From positions 1 to 64,000 of the forward strand of contig CAZVYG010000008.1 in NCBI GenBank assembly GCA_964631605.1: 64,000 nucleotides of DNA, in the 5' to 3' direction. The translations under genes were made by a program, and so were the position numbers. Numbering within the stretch: the stretch's first letter is position 1; each line of letters begins with the position of its first letter. This stretch comes from JARKQH01 sp964631605. Lineage in GTDB: Bacteria; Verrucomicrobiota; Verrucomicrobiia; Limisphaerales; UBA8199. The notes beneath the pieces are model-generated. The model made no database searches, was not told the origin of the DNA, and saw only the letters and a list, made by a program, of their open reading frames with translations. Below are positions 17,372-26,800 of the stretch, one piece after another.

Positions 17372-18055
17372 TCAACGCTTCTGATTATAACGCCCGCGAG
17401 CATATTTGCTAAGCGCCAGTTGGCGGGTTTCCGCCTCGAATCGGGAGTCCGCCGGGAACGGCGCCCATGCTTCCGCGCCGAAGGCGGCGGCTTCCGCACA
17501 GACTGCCTGCTGCCATTCCCATCGCGAGGGAGCCCCCGGCGGCGGCTGAACCGATCCTTGAATCAGCAGCCCGGTTCGGGTGCGTCGCTGCGCCGCCCCG
17601 GCAATCTTACGGCCGCGGCAAAGCAGGTCAAACCGCTCGTAGCCCATGAAACACTGGCCTGATGCGGCCTTAAGCGGAGTGGGAGCCAGGGCGGTGGCAA
17701 TACCCAATCGGCTGAATGCCGCGCCGAGCCACGCATGCACCCGCCGGTAGCTCTCAACCGCGGTGAGATGATACCACGGCGCGGACACCGGAAAGGCCAG
17801 GCTGTAGGTCCAGTCCGCGTCGTGCGGCACCAAGCCCCCCCCGGTCGGCCGGCGAACCAACGGCCGCAACGGCGTTAACCGCTCGACGTCGGCGTACCGC
17901 TGAAAGTAACCAAAAGACGCCGCCGGCGCCGTCCAGCCGTAGAACCGCAGCACCGGCCGGTCCAGCCCGGCCATCGCCCCCAGCAGCCACTCGTCCACTG
18001 CCATGTTCAAAGCCGGGTCCCCGGCCCCGGAATCCAGCAAGTACCACGGGTTCAT
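17372..18055 (-). CDS. Lipoate-protein ligase A family protein
   Basis: A 227-residue BPL/LplA/LipB-fold acyltransferase. NPWYLLDSGAGDPALNMAVDEWLL, PVLRFYGWTAPAASFGYFQ, RRPTGGGLVPHDADWTYSLAFP and the catalytic-Lys motif GRKIAGAAQRR are the conserved blocks. It would attach lipoate or octanoate to E2/GcvH domains, or transfer octanoyl groups. The C-terminal accessory domain of full LplA (about 330 residues) is absent, so it is closer to LipM/LipL-type or bipartite ligases. Its start overlaps the nth stop by four bases, indicating coupling. Confidence 0.85.
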   Translation of the reverse strand: MNPWYLLDSGAGDPALNMAVDEWLLGAMAGLDRPVLRFYGWTAPAASFGYFQRYADVERLTPLRPLVRRPTGGGLVPHDADWTYSLAFPVSAPWYHLTAVESYRRVHAWLGAAFSRLGIATALAPTPLKAASGQCFMGYERFDLLCRGRKIAGAAQRRTRTGLLIQGSVQPPPGAPSRWEWQQAVCAEAAAFGAEAWAPFPADSRFEAETRQLALSKYARGRYNQKR

Positions 18056-18732
18056 GACGCAGGCGAAACCCCGGCCCGGCGGCTGACGCCAATCCTTGGA
18101 CAAAGCTCCCGAATCTCGCACCCCTCACAGTCCGGGTTGCGCGCGAAACACCGCCGGCGCCCGTGCCAGATCAGCCAGTGGCTGAAGATCGTCCACTGCG
18201 GTTGGGGGACGAGCCCCATGAGGTCCTGCTCGATCTTTTCGGCATCCTGCTTCCGGCTCAGCCCCAGTCGCTGAGAAAGCCGGGCCACATGAGTATCCAC
18301 CACAATGCCGTGATTGATATTGAACGCGTTGCCCAGAACCACGTTCGCCGTCTTTCGTCCCACCCCGCCGAGCTGCAACAGCTCCTCCATCGTTCGAGGC
18401 ACCTGCGACCCAAACTTCTCCACCAGGGTGCGGCAACAAGCCTGGATGCTCCGGGCTTTGTTTCGAAAGAAGCCCGTTGTCTTGATGTCCTGCTCCAGCT
18501 CGGAGGCTGGCACCTTGAGGTAGTCCTCCGCCGACCGGTACTTCTTAAACAGCGCCGCCGTGACCTGGTTCACCCTTTTGTCGGTGCATTGGGCTGAAAG
18601 AATCGTGGCAATCAACAATTCGAGCGGATTGGAGTGGTTCAGCTCGCAGTGCGCGTTCGGATAAGCCGCCTGCAGCCCGGCGATGATTTTCCGGACGCGG
18701 GCCGCTTTGGCGGTTTGGGTTTCACGAGGCAT
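18052..18732 (-). CDS. nth: Endonuclease III
   Basis: Base-excision-repair DNA glycosylase/AP lyase for oxidised pyrimidines (226 residues). NPLELLIATILSAQCTDKRVN begins the fold, the helix-hairpin-helix is LLQLGGVGRKTANVVLGNAF with the catalytic Lys, and the catalytic Asp is in VVDTHVARLSQRLGL. The [4Fe-4S] cluster loop is C-x6-C-x2-C-x5-C (CFARNPDCEGCEIRELC). First gene of a run through the lplA-like gene and cinA. The last dozen residues (GVSRRAGVSPAS) extend past the cluster and are not conserved. Confidence 0.96.
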   Translation of the reverse strand: MPRETQTAKAARVRKIIAGLQAAYPNAHCELNHSNPLELLIATILSAQCTDKRVNQVTAALFKKYRSAEDYLKVPASELEQDIKTTGFFRNKARSIQACCRTLVEKFGSQVPRTMEELLQLGGVGRKTANVVLGNAFNINHGIVVDTHVARLSQRLGLSRKQDAEKIEQDLMGLVPQPQWTIFSHWLIWHGRRRCFARNPDCEGCEIRELCPRIGVSRRAGVSPAS

Positions 18733-18835
18733 TGTTTTGCTGGGCGAAGCTTAGGCTCGGTGTGGAATCCCGGCAAGCCCCCTTCCCCCAAAGGGCGCGG
18801 CTTGGCGAAGAAACGCCTGGTCCGGGATTTCCGCC

Positions 18836-19768
18836 TCAGCCGCCCCGCTGGCTGGCTTGGACGAAGGCCAGCCACCAGGGCCAAACCACCAGCAGCACAA
18901 AGACCAGGCCGCATGCGAGGTTCAGACCGGTCCGTTGGGCCGGTTGCGGGATGAGCGTCAGAAAAGTGCCAAGGATCAGGCCGCCCAGGAATCCGCCCAG
19001 GTGGGCGACAATATCGGTGCCTGGCGTCAGCCCCATGAGAACAAACAACATCAGGCCGGCTGCCAGGCCCATCACCGCGCTCCGAATAGGCCGCGGCCCG
19101 AGGCTGCCCACAGCCAGGGATTGGGCCGCCAGCAGGCCCAGGGCGCCCATCACCATCCCGGAAGCTCCCAGGCTGTGATGCGGCATCCGCGACAGGACCA
19201 CGGCCAGCACGTTGCCGCCCACGCCCGCCAGGTAGGCGGCCAGCAGGCCCGCCCCGGTCCCCCAGCCGCCCAACGCCAGCCCCAACAACACCAGGCCGAT
19301 GGTTGCATTGGTCCCCAGGTGCGCCGCGTCCGCATGCAACCATACGGCCGTAAACAACCGCCACGGCTGCTGCCACACCACCGTGCTGTCCACCGCCCCC
19401 GTGTTCTTCACCGCCGGGTACTCGCCGCTGATCCAGAAGAAAAACAACACCAGCAGCACCCACCCCAGCGCGGCCCAGTCGAATACCAGCCCCGGGCGAA
19501 ACATCTCACGCCGCCACAACCAGCGCCGATTCTCCGCCCGGTACAAACGAATGGCCGCCAGCGCCCGCTCGTAATCCTCGGGTGCGACCAGCAGTCCCCA
19601 CCCCCCGCCCTCCTCCGCATAATCAATGACCGACTCGATCTCCTGACTCAGCAACACCAGACTCCAGTCCATCGCCTGGCGGCGCGAGTAAGCCGGAATC
19701 CGATGGTTGAAGGTTTGCACCGCGTCGAGAAACACATTATCCCTTGTCGTTCCCGCTTGTCCATTCAA
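18836..19768 (-). CDS. Rhomboid-family intramembrane serine protease
   Basis: The 310-residue integral membrane protease has an N-terminal cytoplasmic domain (about 33-85, VLLSQEIESVIDYAEEGGGW) like that of bacterial rhomboids, then six or seven helices. WLHADAAHLGTN (144-153) is the conserved L-H-x4-H-L-x-x-N, the nucleophile S203 is in LGASGMVMG, and the general base H256 is in DIVAHLGGFLGG. It would cleave transmembrane substrates within the bilayer. ATG 19768 or a later ATG at residue 33 could be the start. Divergent from lolC/E with only 67 bases between them. Confidence 0.93.
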   Translation of the reverse strand: MNGQAGTTRDNVFLDAVQTFNHRIPAYSRRQAMDWSLVLLSQEIESVIDYAEEGGGWGLLVAPEDYERALAAIRLYRAENRRWLWRREMFRPGLVFDWAALGWVLLVLFFFWISGEYPAVKNTGAVDSTVVWQQPWRLFTAVWLHADAAHLGTNATIGLVLLGLALGGWGTGAGLLAAYLAGVGGNVLAVVLSRMPHHSLGASGMVMGALGLLAAQSLAVGSLGPRPIRSAVMGLAAGLMLFVLMGLTPGTDIVAHLGGFLGGLILGTFLTLIPQPAQRTGLNLACGLVFVLLVVWPWWLAFVQASQRGG

Positions 19769-19798
19769 ACCCGGTGGCGCCCTGAGCCGGCGGTTCCG

Positions 19799-19827
19799 TT
19801 GACATCCGCCGGGCAGCGGCTAAGCTG
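19799..19827 (+). promoter_or_regulatory. Candidate promoter of the lol operon
   Basis: A perfect -35 TTGACA (19799-19804) is followed 16 bases later by TAAGCT. The ATG at 19836 would leave a very short leader. The -10 match is weak. Confidence 0.35.
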
Positions 19828-19835
19828 GCGGCCAC

Positions 19836-21107
19836 ATGTCTCGGCTGCCGTTCGAATTCCTGCTGGCGCTTCGCTACCTGCGCCCCAAGCGAACGTTCGT
19901 CTCGGTCATCACTCTGATTTCCGTGGTGGGCGTGACGCTGGGGGTGGCGGTGCTCATTATCGTCATCAGCGTCATGAGCGGCTTTGACCGGCAGTTGCGC
20001 GAAAAAATCCTTGGCTTCAACACGCACGTCAAGGTGCTGAAACCCAACCGGACCCTGGCGGATTACCCGCGGGTCATGAGCCAGGTGGCCACTCAGACCC
20101 TGGTCAAGGCGGTGGCGCCGTTTGTGATCGGGCGGGTGTTGCTGGAAACCGCGCCGCACAACGGCCAGTCGCAAGTGGACGCCCCCTACGTGCGCGGGAT
20201 TGACGCCAGCCTCGAGACCAACATCAGTATTCTGCCGCAAAGCATCGTGTCCGGTGTGTTCGACGTGAGCAACCGCGGGCTGCTGGTGGGAACCGAACTC
20301 GCCTACCAGCTCCGGCTGGACGTCGGCGACCTGGTGACCATTTACTCGCCCGAGGAACTGCGCCAGATGCGCGCCAACCAGGGCCGCACCAGCGCCCAGG
20401 CCATTCTCCCCGACGAATACGAAGTGCGCGGCATCTTCGACGTTGGCTACTACGAATACAACGTGTCGGTGGTCATGACGTCGCTGGAGGATGCGCAGGA
20501 CCTGTACGTGCTGGGCAACGACGTTCATGGGTTGCTGGTGATGCTCGACGATCCCTACGCCGCTCCCACGGTCGCCCAGGCGCTCAGCCGCCAGCTCGGC
20601 CCCGAATACCGGGTCACCACCTGGATGCAGGAAAACGCCAACCTGCTCAACGCCCTGCTGGTCGAGAAGAACGTGATGTTCTACCTGCTGTTTTTCATCA
20701 TGATCGTGGCGGCGCTCTGCATTCTCAGCGCGCTGATCACCTTCGTGGTTCAGAAAACGCGCGAAATCGGCATGCTCAAGGCCCTGGGCGCCACCGACCT
20801 CCAGGTCAGCCTGCTGTTCCTGAGCCAGGGCGCGCTGGTGGGCGCCATGGGCGATCTGGCCGGCTACGGCCTGGGGATGCTGGCGCTGGCCTATCGCAAC
20901 GAATTCCTCCATTTCATGAACCGGATGACCGGCTTCGAGTTGTTCCCGGCCTCCATCTACGGCTTCACCGAATTGCCGGCTTTGATTGAGCCCAAAGACA
21001 TTCTGCTGATTTGTGGGAGCGCGTGGGTGGTCTGCACGTTGGGCGGGGTGATCCCCGCCTGGCGCGCCGGCCGCCTCAAACCCGTGGAGGCCTTGCGCTA
21101 TGAATGA
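19836..21107 (+). CDS. Lipoprotein-releasing ABC transporter permease (LolC/LolE type)
   Basis: A 423-residue FtsX-like permease: one N-terminal helix (about 23-48, FVSVITLISVVGVTLGVAVLIIVISVMSG), a large periplasmic domain and three C-terminal helices (about 280-310, 330-350, 385-410). RYLRPKRTFVSVITLISVVGVTLG and the FVVQKTREIGMLKALGAT coupling segment are typical. With LolD it extracts lipoproteins from the inner membrane for delivery to LolA. Only one permease gene is present, so a homodimeric LolF-type complex is possible. It overlaps lolD by eight bases. Confidence 0.92.
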   Translation: MSRLPFEFLLALRYLRPKRTFVSVITLISVVGVTLGVAVLIIVISVMSGFDRQLREKILGFNTHVKVLKPNRTLADYPRVMSQVATQTLVKAVAPFVIGRVLLETAPHNGQSQVDAPYVRGIDASLETNISILPQSIVSGVFDVSNRGLLVGTELAYQLRLDVGDLVTIYSPEELRQMRANQGRTSAQAILPDEYEVRGIFDVGYYEYNVSVVMTSLEDAQDLYVLGNDVHGLLVMLDDPYAAPTVAQALSRQLGPEYRVTTWMQENANLLNALLVEKNVMFYLLFFIMIVAALCILSALITFVVQKTREIGMLKALGATDLQVSLLFLSQGALVGAMGDLAGYGLGMLALAYRNEFLHFMNRMTGFELFPASIYGFTELPALIEPKDILLICGSAWVVCTLGGVIPAWRAGRLKPVEALRYE

Positions 21108-21834
21108 CCGGCTGCTCTCCGCCCGGGACGTCCACAAGACTTATCACCTCGGCCAGCGGTCGCTGGAGGTCCTGCGCGGCGTGGACCTCGAGCTGCGACG
21201 CGGAGATTTCGTGGCGCTGCGCGGGGCCTCGGGCGCCGGCAAAAGCACCTTGTTGCATCTGCTCGGCGGCCTGGATTCGCCCACCCGCGGCGAAATCTGG
21301 CTGGCCGACAGGAACCTGGCGGAGCTCTCCGGCCGGGAACTGGCCCGCGTGCGACGCGAACGGGTGGGGTTTATCTTTCAGGCCTATTACCTCCTGCCCG
21401 AGCTGGATGCGCTTGAAAACGTCTGCCTGCCGGCCCGCATGGCCCGCAAACCGGCCGGCACGGTCGAGGCCCGCGGCCGCGAGTTGCTGGCGCGGGTCGG
21501 ACTTCGGGACCGGGTCGAGCACAAGCCCTACGAACTTTCCGGCGGCGAACAGCAGCGGGTCGCCATCGCCCGGGCGCTGATCAACGAGCCGGAACTCATC
21601 CTGGCCGACGAACCCACCGGCAACCTGGACTCGCACACCGGCCAGGACATCATCGAATTACTATTGACTTTGCGCCAGGAGAAGCAAACCACCCTCGTCA
21701 TGGCCACCCACGACCCCGCGCTGGCCGCCCGGGCCCCCCGGGTGCTGGAGCTGGTGGACGGCGCTTTTGTCTCCTCCGCCAGCGGCCCGGAGGCAGCCCC
21801 GCCGGAGCCGCGGGCAATGACCCCCGCCCCCTGA
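21100..21834 (+). CDS. lolD: Lipoprotein-releasing ABC transporter ATPase
   Basis: The 244-residue ATPase carries all canonical motifs: Walker A GASGAGKST, Q-loop in VGFIFQAYYLLPELDALENV, signature LSGGEQQRVAIARAL, Walker B LILADEPTGNLD and H-loop VMATHD. The LLPELDALENV segment is typical of the MacB/LolD/FtsE group. It is translationally coupled to the permease, so the two form one transporter. The C-terminal 20 residues (PEAAPPEPRAMTPAP) are a low-complexity tail. Confidence 0.93.
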   Translation: MNDRLLSARDVHKTYHLGQRSLEVLRGVDLELRRGDFVALRGASGAGKSTLLHLLGGLDSPTRGEIWLADRNLAELSGRELARVRRERVGFIFQAYYLLPELDALENVCLPARMARKPAGTVEARGRELLARVGLRDRVEHKPYELSGGEQQRVAIARALINEPELILADEPTGNLDSHTGQDIIELLLTLRQEKQTTLVMATHDPALAARAPRVLELVDGAFVSSASGPEAAPPEPRAMTPAP

Positions 21835-21930
21835 AGGATTCAACCGCAACCCGGCTCGCGTCCTGGCAGCCGGAACAATTCTGGTCTTTAATCCTGGGCC
21901 GGCGTGTCACCCCCGGACCCCAAAACCCTT

Positions 21931-21959
21931 TTGACGGATGGCCCGCCGTTGTTTAGTTT
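21931..21959 (+). promoter_or_regulatory. Candidate promoter of the secreted-protein gene at 21969
   Basis: TTGACG (21931-21936), 17 bases, then TAGTTT (21954-21959), followed by AAGGAG at 21960-21965. A similar TTTAGTTTAG precedes the response-regulator gene at about 3831-3840. Confidence 0.35.
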
Positions 21960-21968
21960 AAGGAGCAG

Positions 21969-23036
21969 ATGAGCATGAGGGATCTGAATAACTTCAGACT
22001 CGCGGCCGTTGGGGGAAGCCTCTTCATGGCGGGGGTGATGGCCTGCTGCGGCGAAGCGCAGTCGCCTTCCAGCCGCGCCGCCGCCTCAATAGAGACTACC
22101 AACGCTCCCAGCTCGGTCCCCCGCCCCGCCGAACTGAACAAGGACGGCTTGCAACGCCTGGAGGAGCAGCTCAGCCGCGCGCTTCAGATTTTCGCTCCCA
22201 AGGGCGGGCCGGATAGTTGGCTCGCGCCCGCTCCCCGCGCGCCCGCCCCGCGGTCGGTTGCGCCCACCCGGCGGCTGCAGGAGCGGCTGGACCAGGAGCG
22301 GAACTGGATCCTGCTCACGCCGGAGGATGTGTCAAAGACACCCACCCCTGACGAGATGTTGGGACTCACGGAGCAGGAGAAGGACCAACGGGAGCGCAGC
22401 AAGGCGTCGGCGCTGGAACGGCTTTACGAAAAACTCGGACGCGGCCCCGAGGATGAGCGCTCGAAAAACCAGGAGTTCGAGGAACTGCTCGACGAGAAGC
22501 GGCTCGCCACGGCGGAAGATCAGCGGCGTGAAGAGGAACAAAAGGAAAAGACGCCTGAGACCGTGCGCGAGCGGGAGGAAGCGCTCCGCAAACTGCTGGC
22601 CAGTGATGACTACTCTTCCGCGACGGCCTCCGGCGAGACCCGTGTGTTCGACGGGCTGGGTCTGGGGAGTCCTTCGACCGGCCGGGAGGACCGGCGCGAG
22701 CCGAACCGGTATGTGGAGCAATACCGCGAGTTTTTCGACGGCGGCGCTCCCGCCGCTGCCGCCGATCCCCTGGCCTCGATCAAGCCGAATCCGGGTGGCA
22801 GTCTCGCCAGCCCGGTTTACGCCCCACGCATGGATTCGCTGCTCGCCGCACCGCAGCGCCCGGCCATCCAGACGCCCAGCCCCAGCCTTAACCCCGCCTT
22901 TGCGCCGCCCGCAACCCCGGACATCAACCGTCAGACGGTTAATGACTGGAACCCGTATTACACCGCGCCCCAGGTCGAGACGAAGCGGTTCGCCGTGCCC
23001 CGCCCCAACTTTGACGCCCCGCGCCGGAATTTCTAG
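21969..23036 (+). CDS. Exported Glu/Arg-rich protein, unknown function
   Basis: Not recognised. The 355-residue product has a hydrophobic leader (LAAVGGSLFMAGVMACCGEA) that could be a signal peptide; the V-M-A-C sequence is a weak lipobox. Residues 110-215 are strongly charged (Glu/Arg/Lys) and likely a long coiled coil; the last 120 residues are Pro/Ala-rich with no clear fold. AAGGAG (21960-21965) precedes two possible ATGs, 21969 and 21975; the second has better spacing. It lies about 130 bases after lolD, and a lipoprotein destined for the Lol system is possible but not shown. Confidence 0.75.
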   Translation: MSMRDLNNFRLAAVGGSLFMAGVMACCGEAQSPSSRAAASIETTNAPSSVPRPAELNKDGLQRLEEQLSRALQIFAPKGGPDSWLAPAPRAPAPRSVAPTRRLQERLDQERNWILLTPEDVSKTPTPDEMLGLTEQEKDQRERSKASALERLYEKLGRGPEDERSKNQEFEELLDEKRLATAEDQRREEEQKEKTPETVREREEALRKLLASDDYSSATASGETRVFDGLGLGSPSTGREDRREPNRYVEQYREFFDGGAPAAAADPLASIKPNPGGSLASPVYAPRMDSLLAAPQRPAIQTPSPSLNPAFAPPATPDINRQTVNDWNPYYTAPQVETKRFAVPRPNFDAPRRNF

Positions 23037-23179
23037 CGCGAGGCGGAGGCGGCCTTGAGCCAGAGGCTCAGCGTGAACTGCTGCAGATTGAACCAACTCC
23101 CCAGTGGCATCGCGGCGCTGGTCCCGTCGAGCAGGAAGCGAGCACGGCGCACAGGAAGAGGAGCTTGGCGTTCACGGTG
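23034..23179 (-). pseudogene. Remnant of a LamG-domain secreted protein (N-terminal part)
   Basis: On the minus strand, GTG near 23179 opens a signal-peptide-like stretch (NAKLLFLCAVLASCS). In another frame immediately after comes LLDGTSAAMPLGSWFN and LQQFTLSLWLKA, which resembles the first strands of a LamG/concanavalin-like domain, ending at a TAG inside the neighbouring gene's 3' end. This suggests a frameshifted, truncated gene start. Short and degenerate, so a chance reading is possible; the LamG pattern is the stronger part. Confidence 0.4.
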
Positions 23180-23321
23180 TGTTGGGTCGCTGTTGATGGT
23201 GGGGATCAAAGTTCACGGGACCCGCAGCAGGGCGTTCGAACATTCCATCATCCAGCCTTTCCCACAGGTTTTCAACTGTTTTCAACTTGTCAGTGTCTTT
23301 GCCAAGGGGTAGTTTGCGAAG

Positions 23322-23534
23322 ATGAGAAACCGTTACACCGCTGTGGTCCAGCGCGATGGCAAGTGGTTCATCGCCTTCTGCCCCGAGGTGCCGGAAGCCA
23401 ATGGCCAGGGCAAAACCCGCGAGGAATGTCTCGAAAGCCTGGCTGCCGCGATTGAACTCGTCCTTGAATACAGGCGCGAGCAGAGCCTTGAGAAAGCGCC
23501 CCGTGGAGCCGAACAAACCTCGGTGCTGGTCTGA
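23322..23534 (+). CDS. hicB: HicB-family antitoxin
   Basis: A 70-residue protein with the HicB partial RNase-H-like fold: YTAVVQRDGKWFIAFCPEVPEANGQ followed by GKTREECLESLAAAIELVLEYRRE. It should neutralise and autoregulate HicA. No C-terminal HTH or RHH domain is visible, so this is the short single-domain form. The stop overlaps the hicA start by one base (TGATG). Antitoxin-first order is the less common HicBA arrangement. Confidence 0.88.
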   Translation: MRNRYTAVVQRDGKWFIAFCPEVPEANGQGKTREECLESLAAAIELVLEYRREQSLEKAPRGAEQTSVLV

Positions 23535-23728
23535 TGAAACGCCGCGATCTGCTCCGGCACCTGCAAGCCCATGGCTGCCGACTGGACCGTGAAGGGGCGA
23601 AACACTCGCTGTGGATAAACCCAGTCACGGGCGCGGTGGAGTCGGTGCCCCGGCACGCCGATATCGGTAAATACCTGTCCCGAAAAATCTGCCGCCAACT
23701 TTCCGTTCCCGAACCGCGGGGCGCGTGA
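23534..23728 (+). CDS. hicA: HicA-family mRNA interferase toxin
   Basis: A 64-residue double-stranded-RNA-binding-like protein. MKRRDLLRHLQAHGCRLDREGAKHSLWINP contains the helix and G-A-K-H-S active-site strand whose His is catalytic in HicA mRNA interferases; SVPRHADIGKYLSRKICRQL completes the fold. It would cleave mRNA when not bound by the preceding HicB. It is coupled to hicB by the overlapping stop and start. Nothing recognisable lies between it and the next gene (23729-23871) other than an imperfect CGGCAGGCAGGC/GCCTGCCTGCCG inverted repeat. Confidence 0.9.
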   Translation: MKRRDLLRHLQAHGCRLDREGAKHSLWINPVTGAVESVPRHADIGKYLSRKICRQLSVPEPRGA

Positions 23729-23871
23729 CGGCTGCCAGCGGCGGGCCTTCGGCAGGCAGGCACCCAAGACGCTTCGCGCCCACCGCTGCCCCGTTCGGAA
23801 TTTCGGATTTTGAATTTGTTTCGGATTTCGCCTGCCTGCCGGAAAGGGAGGGATTTCGGGCTTCGGATTTT

Positions 23872-26800
23872 TCACTCGCCACCTGCGTTGAGCTTTTCAG
23901 CCAGCGCCTGCACCAGTGCCTTCAACTGGGCTAGCTCCCGCTTCAGCGCCTGGTTTTCCGCTTCCAGTTTCTGGTTCAGCCCCTGGATGGCCGCCAGCGC
24001 CACGCCGTCGGCGTCCACGGTGGCAATGGATTGATCGCCCGCGCCCAGGCCAAAGGCCGCCTGGAAATCCTGCGCGACCGGGCCGAGGTGGCGCACCGAC
24101 GGGTTGTTGGTGTAAGCCCAGGATTGGACCGGGATCCGAACGAGGGCTTCGAGCACCGCCCGTGGGTCCACCGGCTCGAAGTCGCGCTTCACGTGGCGGT
24201 CGCTGGGTGGGTTGATCGTGCCAGTCACGCGCACGTTGCCGCTGAAGTAGCCGGCCCACCCTGCGGGATCGGCATTGTCTCCGAACACGGCGATGCCGGT
24301 CCCGGTGGTCCGACCGGCGATCCCGAAACCCTGGGCCTGGTTTTCGCCGAGCACACCGCTGGCGACTGAAGTTGAGCATAGCCCGTACACGGCGTTGCCG
24401 GTCGAGGATACGGCATGCAACTGTGCGGCCGGCGAGGCGGTCCCGATTCCGACACCGCCGGAGGCGCGGATCAGGAACTGGTTGTTGGCCGTCGAGGCAA
24501 AATCCGCATCGGTGGAGTCGCCCCAGACAAACGCGCCGGTATGGTTGGCCTTGGCCCGGCGCCCAGCGGCAAAGGCGTAGTTGGCGGCAAAGTTGAAGTG
24601 CCCACCGGCAACGGTGCCGTACCAAGAATCGCGCGCGATTTGGTTGCCGTAGCCCCCGCCGATGGTCGCGTAGTATGCGTTGGTCTGAATCGTGTTGTCG
24701 GCGCCTCCACCGATGGTCCCGTAGTGTGCGTCGGTCTGAATCATGTTCTGGTTGCCCCCACTGATGGTCGCGGAGGATGCGTCGGCCTGAATCAAATTGT
24801 CGTCGCCCCCGCCGATGGTTGCGCAGAATGCGTTGGCCTCAATCAAATTGTCGTCGCCCCCGCCGATGGTCGCCCAGAATGCCATGGCCCGAATATAGTT
24901 GAATTCGCCCCCGCCGATGGTCGCGTAGTATGCGTTGGACTTAATCGTGTTCCCGTAGCCCCCGCCGATTGTCGCATACCAGGCGTTGGTCTGGATCGTG
25001 TTGTAGTAGCCGCCACCGATCGTCGCATATTGGGCATCGCGCTGGATCATGTTCAAGCTGCCGCCGCCGATTGTCGCATACCGGGCGTCGGTCTGAATCG
25101 TGTTTACCCGGCCCCCCCCAATCACGCTGCCAGGGGAATTCGTGCCGATTTGGTTGCCGCTGCCTCCTGCGATGGTGGCACACAACGCAGCGGACGCGAC
25201 CACGTTGTTGCTGCCCCCGCCAATGGTGCTGTAATTGGCGTTGGTGCCAATCTCGTTTTCGTAGCCCCCCGCGATGGTGGCAGACGCTGAACTCGCCGCG
25301 ATGCCATTGCCCAGGCCTCCGCAGACGGTTGCGTGTCGGGCGTTGGTGCCGATGTCATTACCGACGCCCCCCGCGATCGTAGCATACCACGACTCAGCCC
25401 CAACGCGATTGCCGGCGCCCCCGCCAATGGCGCTGAAGAAGGCGTTGGTGTCGATCTTGTTGTTGGAGCCCCCCGCGATGGTGGCATACGACAAATAGCC
25501 TGCAATTCTGTTGGCCGAGCCCCCACCAATCGTGCTGTGAGCGGCGTAGGTGCTGATTTCGTTGGCGTAGCCACCTGCGATGGTGGAAGACCACGCATTG
25601 GCCGCGATGTTGTTGTAGTAGCCCCCGCCAATGGCACTGTAATCGGCCTTGGTGGCGACGTTGTTCCAATGGCCCCCTGCGATAGCCGCGGCCAGCGAAT
25701 CCCCATCAATGCGGTTGCCCAACCCGCCGCCCACCGCCCCATAGTCCGAGAGCACAGCGTTGGTCCACCCGGCACCATCAAAGTTGGTCGCCCCGCCGCC
25801 AGCAATGGTCGCCCCCACGACCCCCGCCGCCACGAAGTTCCCCGGCGACCCGCCCACCACGTTGGGCGCCCCGTCCGGCGTGAGGCTCTGGTCGCTGCCG
25901 TCGCCGTTGTCCTCCAGGCGCAGCGCGCGCAGGTTGTTCACCCTCAACTCCAGCGCTTGATTGTCCGTGGTGCCGAGAAACTGCGTGCCCGCCGCAGTCC
26001 CGGCGTTGCCGTCGGTTTTCCAGAACACAGTCGAAAAACTGGTGACATTGATATCTGACGCGCTGATGCTGCCGTCAGCGATCTCGGCACTACCGACTGC
26101 GCCTGAGGCAAGCTTGAAACTCGTCACCGCGCCGTTCGCGAGACTGAGGGTGTCAATCGAACCGGCGCGCACGCCGTCGGCAACCAGGCCGGGCGTGTGG
26201 CTTTCCAACTCAAACAAATGCGCCGCCCCGGCATTCAGCGCGCCGGCGTCATCGGAGGACGCCCCGATGAGCACCCGATCGGTGCCCGCCGCGGCGACCG
26301 CGCCGCCAAAGAGGTCCAGGTTGTCCGAGGTGGGGTTGGCGATGGTGGCCTGCAACAGGCCGTTGGTGTTGAAGACATACGCCGCCCCGGGATAGCTGGG
26401 GAAGGTGTATTCCCGCAACACTCCGATAACCACGCGACTGTTCCCCAAGGCTGCCACGGAGTAACCGAAGTTCTCCCCGCTGGCCGGCGTGGGATTGGTG
26501 AAGGTGGTCAGCAACGTGCCGTTGGTGCTGAACAGGTAGGCGATTCCCGTGCTCGGAGCGCCGGTGTGATCCCATGGCGCCGCGATGAGCACGCGGTCGT
26601 TTCCTACCGCCGCCAGCGAGCGGCCAAACTGGTCGTCCTGCACCGGGCTGGGATTGGTGAAGGTGGTCAACAACGTGCCGTTGGTGCTGAACAGGTAGGC
26701 CGCCCCGGCATTCAGCGCGCCGGTGTCGTCGAACGGTGCGCCAATGAGCACATGGCCGTCGCCCACAGCCACAATGGAATAACCAAAGGCGTCACCGCTG

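Noticed and set aside
23055..23312. Plus-strand open frame of 85 codons before hicB.
   Set aside because: Cys/Arg-rich with no pattern; the minus-strand LamG remnant explains the same DNA better.
24590..25700. Regular 51-base repeats resembling a CRISPR array.
   Set aside because: No distinct spacers, no cas genes, and the repeats are in frame with a protein repeat.
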